Below, piece by piece: positions 1 to 6,470 of a DNA stretch of 18,162 nt (the stretch's first letter is position 1; every line of letters starts with the position of its first letter). This DNA comes from an uncultured Bacteroidia bacterium (lineage in GTDB: Bacteria; Bacteroidota; Bacteroidia; Bacteroidales; UBA932): positions 1-18,162 of the forward strand of contig CACXFP010000195.1 in NCBI GenBank assembly GCA_902766985.1, read 5' to 3'. The notes below the pieces were generated by a model. The model was not told where the DNA came from. It ran no database searches and saw only the letters and a program-made list of their open reading frames with translations. Made by a program: the position numbers and the translations under genes.

Positions 1-462
1 GGCGACATAGGCTGTTATACCCTAGGAGCCCTTCCTCCTTTCAGGACCCTGTCCACCTGTGTGGACATGGGCGCTTCCATAACCATGGCCAAGGGAGCCG
101 TGGACGCCGGAGCCCATCCGGTCGTTGCTGTAATAGGGGATTCCACCTTCACGCATAGCGGAATGACCGGGCTCCTGGATGCGGTCAACGAAGGGGCGGA
201 CATCACGGTGCTTATTTCCGACAATCTGACGACAGCCATGACCGGAGGCCAGGATTCGGCCGGCACCAGCAAGTATGAGGGCATCTGCACCGGTCTCGGC
301 GTGGATCCTGCTCATGTCAGGGTGGTGGTTCCGTTGCCGGCGAAATTGGATGAGATAAGGGGAGTCATCCGCGAGGAAATTTCCTACAAGGGGGTCTCCG
401 TCATAATAGCCAGAAGGGAATGTATCCAGTCTCTGAGGAGACATAATGCAGGTAAAAAATGA
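1..462 (+). CDS. iorA: Indolepyruvate ferredoxin oxidoreductase alpha subunit, 3' part only
   Basis: The gene runs in from the left edge; the frame is open from base 1, so the first in-window ATG at 61 is internal. The visible part is the C-terminal thiamine-diphosphate-binding domain: GDIGCYTLG at the very start, then GDSTF followed after about 25 residues by SDNLTTAMTGGQ, the Mg-TPP binding signature of 2-oxoacid:ferredoxin oxidoreductases. With IorB the enzyme oxidatively decarboxylates aryl-pyruvates (indolepyruvate, phenylpyruvate, hydroxyphenylpyruvate) to aryl-acetyl-CoA and reduces ferredoxin in the cytoplasm. The protein stops shortly after the ARREC segment, where archaeal homologues continue into a two-[4Fe-4S] ferredoxin domain; that domain is absent here and iorB begins immediately. 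Stop and iorB start overlap as ATGA, indicating translational coupling. The family is certain; the exact aryl-pyruvate preference is inferred from the following paaK genes. Confidence 0.93.
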   Translation, partial: GDIGCYTLGALPPFRTLSTCVDMGASITMAKGAVDAGAHPVVAVIGDSTFTHSGMTGLLDAVNEGADITVLISDNLTTAMTGGQDSAGTSKYEGICTGLGVDPAHVRVVVPLPAKLDEIRGVIREEISYKGVSVIIARRECIQSLRRHNAGKK

Positions 463-1037
463 AAAAAGACATCATACTCTGCGGAGTGGGAGGCCAGGGC
501 ATCCTCTCCATCGCAACCGTCATAGGTGAGGCGGCAACGGCTGCGGGCCTGCATCTGAAGCAGGCTGAGGTCCATGGGATGAGCCAGAGGGGAGGGGACG
601 TGGAGAGCGACCTGCGTCTGTCGACTGAGCCTGTCTCCAGCGACCTCATCGCCGAGGGAACGGCTGACATCATCCTGTCCATGGAGCCTATGGAGGCTCT
701 GCGATACCTCAGGTTCCTCTCTCCGGACGGGGCGGTCATTACGGCTTCGGAACCCCTCGTTAATATTCCGGACTATCCTGACATGGAAACCCTTCTTGCC
801 GAAGTCCGTTCACTTCCTGACGTCACCATGTGCGACATCGCAGCCCTCGCAAGGGAGAGCGGCAACCCCCGGGGAGCCAACATGGTCCTGCTTGGGATGG
901 CGGCGGACAGGATAGGGATAGTGTCTCCAGGGGAACTTAGGGAGGCGGTGGCCCGGATCTTCGCTCCGAAGGGAGAGGATGTGGTCCTCGCCAACCAGGC
1001 TGCTTTCGACCTTGGAATGAGGGCCGCCGGAAAATAA
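459..1037 (+). CDS. iorB: Indolepyruvate ferredoxin oxidoreductase beta subunit
   Basis: This 192-residue protein is a full-length gamma-type subunit of the 2-oxoacid:ferredoxin oxidoreductase superfamily. The N-terminal GVGGQG (residues 9-14) and EVHGMSQRGG (37-46) are the hallmark motifs of this domain, and SMEPMEALRY follows in the middle. It pairs with IorA to form the catalytic alpha2beta2 complex that turns aryl-pyruvates into aryl-acetyl-CoA. The ATG overlaps the iorA stop by four bases, which fixes the start. A 23 bp gap with no visible promoter separates it from the first paaK, so all are probably on one transcript. Nothing in it looks broken. Identification is firm; the physiological direction of the reaction is inferred. 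Confidence 0.95.
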   Translation: MKKDIILCGVGGQGILSIATVIGEAATAAGLHLKQAEVHGMSQRGGDVESDLRLSTEPVSSDLIAEGTADIILSMEPMEALRYLRFLSPDGAVITASEPLVNIPDYPDMETLLAEVRSLPDVTMCDIAALARESGNPRGANMVLLGMAADRIGIVSPGELREAVARIFAPKGEDVVLANQAAFDLGMRAAGK

Positions 1038-1060
1038 TCGGAAACAACGAACTTGACAAT

Positions 1061-2371
1061 ATGATCTGGAACGAACATAAAGAGACGATGTCCCGCGACG
1101 AGATGAGCGCGATGCAAGGGCATCGTCTGCACAAGATGGTGGATTATGTCTATCACAATGTGCCGTTTTACAGGAAAAAGCTTCAGGAGATGGACCTCAT
1201 CCCTGATGATATCCGTACAATCGAGGACATCGTGAAGCTTCCGTTCACCACCAAGCAGGACCTTAGGGACAACTATCCCTATGGCCTCCAGGCAGCTCCG
1301 CAAAGCGAGATAATCCGTATCCACGCCTCATCCGGCACCACCGGCAATCCCACCATCGTGGTCTATACGAGGCGTGACATAGAAATCTGGGCCGAGTGCA
1401 TGGCCCGCTGCCTTACTGCGTACGGGATGACAAGGAACGACACATTCTCTGTCTCTTACGGATACGGCCTCTTCACCGGAGGCCTGGGAGCGCACTACGG
1501 GGTGGAGAAGGTGGGTGGAGCCGTCGTCCCCGCTTCGACCGGCAACACGGAAAAGCACATCCGCCTGATCAGGGACCTCGGGATAGACGGTATCGCCTGC
1601 ACCCCTTCCTATGCCCTCCACCTCGCAGAGGTGATGGAGCAGCTGGGAATCGACAAGAGCGAGATCAAGCTCCGGATAGGAGCCTTCGGGGCAGAGCCTT
1701 GGACGGAAAACATGAGGCAGGAGATAGAGAGCAGGCTCGGGCTCAAGGCCTATAACCTGTACGGCCTCAGCGAGATAATGGGACCATGCGTGAGTTTCGA
1801 GTGCTCCTGTCAGAGCGGTTCCCATATCAATGAAGACCACTTCTTTCCTGAGATCATCGACCCGGTTACCCTCGAGCCTCTCGGAAGGGGAAAGCATGGG
1901 GAACTGGTGTTCACCACCCTCACCAAACAGGGAATGCCTCTCCTTCGTTACCGTACAAGGGACCTGTGCAGCCTGATTGAAGGAGACGACTGCCCCTGCG
2001 GCCGCAAGATGGTAAGGATGAGCCCCGTGATGGGACGTTCCGACGACATGCTCATCATCCGAGGGATCAACGTCTTCCCTTCGCAGGTGGAGAGCGTCAT
2101 CCTGGATATCCCCGAGTGCGCCCCCCGCTATCTGCTGGTAGTGGACAGGGTGGACAACCTCGATACCCTGACTGTCCATGTGGAAATGAGGCCCGAGTAC
2201 TTTGCCGGGGCCGATACGATAGATGCCATCACCGACCTTGCCAAAAAGGTGTCCTTCAAGCTGCGCAGCGTCCTGAGCATTAACGCCCAGGTGCAGATAC
2301 GCCAGCCAGGTTCGCTGGAAAGGAGTGTCGGAAAGGGGAAATATGTAATCGATAACCGCGTATTGAGATAG
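1061..2371 (+). CDS. paaK: Phenylacetate-CoA ligase, first paralogue
   Basis: A 436-residue AMP-forming acyl-CoA ligase of the PaaK type (EC 6.2.1.30 family). Motifs in order: SSGTTGNPT phosphate loop (90-98), GYGLFTGGLG (134-143), YGLSE (234-238), YRTRDL (297-302) and GRSDDMLIIRG (325-335); the C-terminal domain ends in a lysine-rich VGKGKYVID that supplies the adenylation lysine. C248, H255, C311 and C313 are spaced like a structural metal site and are shared with the next gene. In the forward direction it activates aryl-acetates with ATP and CoA; next to iorAB it could run in reverse and recover ATP from aryl-acetyl-CoA. It sits 23 bp after iorB and 3 bp before its paralogue. Which aryl-acid it prefers cannot be read from sequence alone. 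Confidence 0.92.
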   Translation: MIWNEHKETMSRDEMSAMQGHRLHKMVDYVYHNVPFYRKKLQEMDLIPDDIRTIEDIVKLPFTTKQDLRDNYPYGLQAAPQSEIIRIHASSGTTGNPTIVVYTRRDIEIWAECMARCLTAYGMTRNDTFSVSYGYGLFTGGLGAHYGVEKVGGAVVPASTGNTEKHIRLIRDLGIDGIACTPSYALHLAEVMEQLGIDKSEIKLRIGAFGAEPWTENMRQEIESRLGLKAYNLYGLSEIMGPCVSFECSCQSGSHINEDHFFPEIIDPVTLEPLGRGKHGELVFTTLTKQGMPLLRYRTRDLCSLIEGDDCPCGRKMVRMSPVMGRSDDMLIIRGINVFPSQVESVILDIPECAPRYLLVVDRVDNLDTLTVHVEMRPEYFAGADTIDAITDLAKKVSFKLRSVLSINAQVQIRQPGSLERSVGKGKYVIDNRVLR

Positions 2372-2374
2372 TAT

Positions 2375-3682
2375 ATGTCTTACAGTGAGTTTTATAATCC
2401 GGAAGAAACATTCTCCAGGGATGCCATATGTGCCTTGCAGACCGAAAGGCTCCGAAAGACCGTGGCACATTGCATGGGGTCGGCTTTCTACCGGAAGCGT
2501 TTCGCAGATGCAGGCCTCTCGCCTGAGGATATCATGACGCTTGACGACCTGAAGAAGGTCCCGTTCACCACGAAGCAGGACCTCAGGGATACCTATCCCT
2601 TCGGAATGGCTTCGATTCCGCTTTCCGAATGCACAAGGCTCCATTCTTCCAGCGGAACCACCGGCAATCCCACCGTTATACTCCATTCCCGCAGGGATCT
2701 TGAGGAATGGGCGAATGCGGTGGCCCGCTGCCTTTGGATGGTCGGATGCCGTCCGGAAGACGTTTTCCAGAACACTTCCGGTTACGGGATGTTCACCGGA
2801 GGTCTCGGTTTCCAGTACGGGGCGGAACGTCTCGGAATGCTCACCGTCCCCGCCGCTGCAGGAAATACGCTCAGGCAGATCAAGTTCTTCACCGATTTCA
2901 AGACAACGGTGGTGCATGCAATACCTTCATACGCCGCCAGGTTGTATGAGGTGATGTGCGAAAGGGGGATCGATCCCCGCAAGGACACCTCCCTGCGCAT
3001 TCTGGCGATCGGCGCTGAGCCCCATAGCGAAGATACCAGGAAAAGGATAGAGGATATGCTTGGCGTCAAGGCATACAACTCGTTCGGAATGTCGGAGATG
3101 TGCGGTCCGGGAGTGGCCTTCGAGTGCCCCCGGCAGGAAGGGATGCATATCTGGGAGGACTATTACATCGTGGAAATAATCGATCCTGTGACCCTCGAGC
3201 CTGTCCCTGACGGGGAAGTCGGAGAACTGGTCCTCACCACTCTCAAGCGTGAGGCCATGCCGCTTCTGAGGTACAGGACCAGGGACCTTACCCGGATAAT
3301 CCCGGGAGAGTGCCCCTGCGGCCGTCATCACCGGAGGATCGACCGTATCAAAGGGCGCAGCGACGATATGATAATCCTCAGGGGCGTAAACATCTTCCCT
3401 ATCCAGGTCGAGCAGGTGCTGATGCAGTTCAAGGAACTTGCCTCGGATTATCTGATCACCCTAGAGAATGAAGGCGGCAATGACGGCATGACGGTGGAAG
3501 TCGAGTTCACGGAGCATTCCCTGGATGACTATTCCGCCCTTCAGAGACTTGAAAAGAACATAACCCGGATGCTCAGGGACGAAATCCTCGTCACTCCCAG
3601 GGTTAAGCTCGTACCCAAGGGCACCCTGCCCCAGAGCGAGGGAAAGGCAGTGAGGGTCCGTGACTTGAGAAAACAGTATTAA
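2375..3682 (+). CDS. paaK: Phenylacetate-CoA ligase, second paralogue
   Basis: A second full-length PaaK-type ligase (435 residues) starts three bases after the stop of the first. It has SSGTTGNPT (92-100), GYGMFTGGLG (137-146), FGMSE (238-242), YRTRDL (300-305) and GRSDDMIILRG, plus the same possible metal ligands (C251, H258, C313, C315). The paralogues agree strongly in the nucleotide-binding core but differ near the acyl pocket: HAIPSY here against CTPSY in the first, and NSFGMSEMCGP against NLYGLSEIMGP. This suggests a different aryl-acid substrate, for example phenyl- versus indole-acetate. It belongs to the same operon, 13 bp before the ACT gene. The tandem arrangement points to an old duplication, not recent copying, because only short stretches of DNA are identical. 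Confidence 0.92.
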   Translation: MSYSEFYNPEETFSRDAICALQTERLRKTVAHCMGSAFYRKRFADAGLSPEDIMTLDDLKKVPFTTKQDLRDTYPFGMASIPLSECTRLHSSSGTTGNPTVILHSRRDLEEWANAVARCLWMVGCRPEDVFQNTSGYGMFTGGLGFQYGAERLGMLTVPAAAGNTLRQIKFFTDFKTTVVHAIPSYAARLYEVMCERGIDPRKDTSLRILAIGAEPHSEDTRKRIEDMLGVKAYNSFGMSEMCGPGVAFECPRQEGMHIWEDYYIVEIIDPVTLEPVPDGEVGELVLTTLKREAMPLLRYRTRDLTRIIPGECPCGRHHRRIDRIKGRSDDMIILRGVNIFPIQVEQVLMQFKELASDYLITLENEGGNDGMTVEVEFTEHSLDDYSALQRLEKNITRMLRDEILVTPRVKLVPKGTLPQSEGKAVRVRDLRKQY

Positions 3683-3695
3683 ACAATCATAAGCC

Positions 3696-4124
3696 ATGAC
3701 AGTACATCAGCTTTCAATTTTCATAGAGAACAAGGCGGGAACCCTTGTCGGCCTGCTCCGCCAGTTGAAGGAGGCGAATATCAGCCTTATCGCGATCAGC
3801 ATATCCGACACCATGGATTACGGGATCTGCCGGATCATATGCAGCGAGCCCATGAAGGCGTACGAATTTCTCAAGGATGCAGGGGTCGCCGTTTCCCTGC
3901 GCGAGGTGATTGCCGTGGAACTGGACGACGAACCCGGACGCGCGGCGGACGCCATAGGCATCCTGTCGGATGAGGGGCTCAGCATCGCCTACATGTATTC
4001 CTTCCGCCTTACGGGGAAGGGCGTCATAGTTTTCCGGACTGATGACAACCCCAGGGCCATAGAAGCTCTCCGGCGCGGAGGTCTTACCATGATACGTGAG
4101 GACGACCTGTCGAAACTCGTCTGA
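3696..4124 (+). CDS. Tandem ACT-domain protein, probable amino-acid sensor
   Basis: A 142-residue protein made of two ACT domains (about residues 4-67 and 70-139) and nothing else. The first begins QLSIFIENKAGTL and the second AVELDDEPGRAAD, both typical of the first beta strand and ligand-binding loop of ACT folds. Such small double-ACT proteins commonly accompany paaK genes in Bacteroidota and Firmicutes. ACT domains bind amino acids at the dimer interface, so the likely role is to sense an aromatic amino acid or product and adjust the ligase or oxidoreductase; this is inference, as no partner contact can be seen. It lies 13 bp after the second paaK and 11 bp before the DUF554 gene. Older annotations sometimes call such proteins acetolactate synthase small subunit, which the lack of an ilvB neighbour argues against. 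Confidence 0.88.
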   Translation: MTVHQLSIFIENKAGTLVGLLRQLKEANISLIAISISDTMDYGICRIICSEPMKAYEFLKDAGVAVSLREVIAVELDDEPGRAADAIGILSDEGLSIAYMYSFRLTGKGVIVFRTDDNPRAIEALRRGGLTMIREDDLSKLV

Positions 4125-4135
4125 CCTGCCCATCA

Positions 4136-4822
4136 ATGCTAGGAACGATAGTCAATACGGCTTGCATCGTTGCAGGGAGCGTACTCGGGAGCGCCCTTAA
4201 ATCCCGTCTTGACGAAAAATACCAGAATGCGCTGTACGGCGCCCTCGGCCTCGTGACCCTTGCCCTGGGCGCAAACATGTGCGTACAGAATTTCCCGAAG
4301 AGCGAGTTCCCCGTGCTGTTCATCGTGAGCATATGCCTTGGAGCCCTGGCCGGCTATGCCCTCGACATATCGGGACGCATAGACCGGACGGCCGAGAGGC
4401 ACAACGTTTCCCGTCTCGTCCAGGGTCTCACCACCTCCTGTCTTCTCTACTGCATAGGGACCCTCTCGATCGTGGGCCCTGTCATGAGCGCGGTGTATGG
4501 TGACAATACATACCTCTTCACCAACGCCACCCTCGACCTGGTATCGTCGACCGTTTTCGCCGCCTCATATGGCATAGGGATGATGTGGGGAGCCCTTGTC
4601 CTTTTCTGCTGGCAGGGGAGCATCTATCTTATAGCCTATCTCCTGAACAGCGCTGATTTTATCCCGGAAGCGCTGATGGCTGAGATATCCATAGTCGGCG
4701 GACTTCTTCTTCTTTCATCCGGACTGTCCATCCTGAAGATAAAGGACCTCAAGACCGTAAACATGCTTCCGGCCCTCGCGGTCCCCATCCTGTTCTATAT
4801 TTTGAAGGGCCTTATAGGTTGA
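4136..4822 (+). CDS. DUF554 family membrane protein
   Basis: A 228-residue inner-membrane protein of the DUF554 (YdfK-like) family with about six hydrophobic segments. The N-terminal VNTACIVAGSVLGS and the central stretch around residues 105-160 (YCIGTLSIVGPV, then YGDNTYLFTNATLD, then the glycine-rich helix and CWQG) match the family signature of small glycine-rich half-site motifs. The function of DUF554 is not established; a transport role is often suggested. Being last in the iorAB-paaK-ACT operon, with an 11 bp gap, it might export an aryl-acetate or import an aromatic precursor, but this is only a guess from position. Its stop codon overlaps the -33 element of the next promoter, which marks the operon end. 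Confidence 0.88.
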   Translation: MLGTIVNTACIVAGSVLGSALKSRLDEKYQNALYGALGLVTLALGANMCVQNFPKSEFPVLFIVSICLGALAGYALDISGRIDRTAERHNVSRLVQGLTTSCLLYCIGTLSIVGPVMSAVYGDNTYLFTNATLDLVSSTVFAASYGIGMMWGALVLFCWQGSIYLIAYLLNSADFIPEALMAEISIVGGLLLLSSGLSILKIKDLKTVNMLPALAVPILFYILKGLIG

Positions 4823-4848
4823 TAAATTGAATATATTCGCTACCTTTG
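4819..4848 (+). promoter_or_regulatory. Bacteroidota-type sigma-AB promoter for the M49-like lipoprotein
   Basis: TTG at 4819-4821 is followed after 19 bases by TACCTTTG at 4841-4848, a full match to the Bacteroidota consensus (TTG near -33, TAnnTTTG near -7). Transcription would begin near 4853-4855, leaving a short leader of about 16-20 bases with GGAAG at 4861-4865 ahead of the ATG. The -33 element overlaps the stop codon of the DUF554 gene. Confidence 0.75.
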
Positions 4849-4870
4849 CAGCGCAAAAAAGGAAGTATTT

Positions 4871-6469
4871 ATGATGAAAAGAGTTTTAATCCTCGCGTTG
4901 GCTGCAACGGTGCTCGCATCGTGCGGCGAAGGGCATAAGAGCGCGATCCAGCGTGAAATCGGAAGATATGCCGTCGTGAAGGTTCCCGTTCCCGACCTTT
5001 CCGGAATAACGGAGAACGGTAAGGAGGTACTGAACCTTTACCGTTTTGCAGCGTATGAGGCTGACAACATTTACTGGAAACAATATTTCGGAGACAAATC
5101 CCTCATTGAAAAGATAGAGGCCGCTGACGTACGCGACTATGCCATGATTAACTACGGACCCTGGGACCGCGTGAGCGGCTCCTCCTTCGTGGAAGGTTAC
5201 GGCGCGAGGCCCGCGGGAGTGAATTTTTATCCTTCCGACATGACAGCCCAGGAGTTCGAGTCCTTTGACGACCCGGACAAGAACAGCCCTTACACCCTCA
5301 TAAAGAGGGATGAGGATGATTCCCTCAAGACCGTCTGGTTCCATGAAGAATATCCTGACGAGATAGAGAAGATAGCCGCATACCTGAAAGCCGCGGCAGA
5401 CATGACCATCAAGCCGAGTGTCCGCAACTACCTTCTCAAGAAGATTGAGGGTCTCAAGACCGATTCCTATTACGAGTCAGATATCGCATGGCTTGAGATG
5501 GAGGACAGCAAGATGGACCTGGTCATCGGCCCGAACGAGACCAATGACGACCAGTTCCGTGGCATCAAGGCTTCCTACGGAGCCCTCGTACTTCTTAAAA
5601 ACCTTGCCAAGACCGCGGACCTTGGCAAATATGCGGCCCTCGTCCCCGAGCTTCAGAAGGAACTTCCCTGTCCGGAGGAATACAAGAAATTCCACCCCGG
5701 CCAGAACTCCGACGTCTTCGTGTGCGACGCCCTCTATTACGGCGGAAGCTACAATGCCGGCATCAAGGAAATCGCCATCAACCTTCCTTATGACGAGAAG
5801 GTCCAGGAAGAGAGGGGCACCAGGACCATCCTGCTGGCCAATGTCATCGACGCCAAATTCAATTCTATAATCAATCCCGTTTCTGAGCTTTTCCTTACCG
5901 AGGATTCTCCCAACGTCTCGCGTAACGCATTCTTCGTCAACCTTGCCTTCCGCGAGATGGCCCATGGCCTTGGTGTGAAGGAGACCGTGAACGGCAAGGG
6001 TACCGTGGAGCAGGCTCTCGGCAGCCATGCGCTTACCTGGGAAGAGGCGAAGGCCAACGTGGTAGGCACCTTCCTTGCCTGCAAGGTCCTTGCTTATCCC
6101 GACCTTACCTATATGCTCACCAAGGAGAATGCCGTTGCAACCTTCGTCGCCAGCCTCCTCCGCTCCCAGCGTTTCGGAGAGGCTGAGGCCCTGGGCCGCG
6201 GTAACATCATGATCCTGAATTATCTCATGGACAAGGGAGCCCTTTCCAGGAACGGGGCAGGGAAGTACATCATCAACTACGGTAAGACGATAGATTGCAT
6301 CGGAGAGCTTTCCGGGATAATCCTCAAGGTCCAGGCCGAAGGAGATGTAGAGGCTGCCAGGAGTTTCGAAGAAAAATATGCGGTGACACCCAGGTTCTAT
6401 TCGGAAGACAAGATGATGATGAGCCTGGAAAACATCCCTGTCGACGTGGTCTTCGATTTCGCGAGATAA
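4871..6469 (+). CDS. Lipoprotein related to peptidase family M49 (DPP III-like) with altered zinc motifs
   Basis: A 532-residue protein with a lipoprotein signal: a KR n-region, a hydrophobic core, and lipobox VLASC with Cys18 in the 532-residue numbering. It should be anchored in the envelope. The region 355-400 aligns by eye to the short-motif dipeptidyl peptidase III branch, where HExxH-GLG is followed by EExKAD. Here the first motif reads REMAH (361-365) followed by GLG, and the second EEAKAN (391-396). The first zinc-binding His is therefore Arg, and the acidic residue closing the second motif is Asn, while His365 and Glu392 remain. Classical M49 enzymes remove dipeptides from peptide N-termini. 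This protein may be a binding pseudo-enzyme or use an altered site. ATGATG gives two adjacent starts; the first is taken. It has its own promoter and lies one base before the antiporter gene. Confidence 0.75.
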   Translation: MMKRVLILALAATVLASCGEGHKSAIQREIGRYAVVKVPVPDLSGITENGKEVLNLYRFAAYEADNIYWKQYFGDKSLIEKIEAADVRDYAMINYGPWDRVSGSSFVEGYGARPAGVNFYPSDMTAQEFESFDDPDKNSPYTLIKRDEDDSLKTVWFHEEYPDEIEKIAAYLKAAADMTIKPSVRNYLLKKIEGLKTDSYYESDIAWLEMEDSKMDLVIGPNETNDDQFRGIKASYGALVLLKNLAKTADLGKYAALVPELQKELPCPEEYKKFHPGQNSDVFVCDALYYGGSYNAGIKEIAINLPYDEKVQEERGTRTILLANVIDAKFNSIINPVSELFLTEDSPNVSRNAFFVNLAFREMAHGLGVKETVNGKGTVEQALGSHALTWEEAKANVVGTFLACKVLAYPDLTYMLTKENAVATFVASLLRSQRFGEAEALGRGNIMILNYLMDKGALSRNGAGKYIINYGKTIDCIGELSGIILKVQAEGDVEAARSFEEKYAVTPRFYSEDKMMMSLENIPVDVVFDFAR

Positions 6470-6470
6470 G

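Noticed and set aside
1337..2674. Repeated DNA between the two paaK genes, for instance the same 18 bases at 1337 and 2657.
   Set aside because: The identity covers the conserved phosphate-loop codons only; it reflects paralogy, not a recombination repeat or recent duplication.
1328..2917. A long (529-codon) open frame on the minus strand opposite the two paaK genes.
   Set aside because: It spans the junction of two certain genes, has no recognisable motif, and is explained by GC-rich third positions keeping the antisense frame open.
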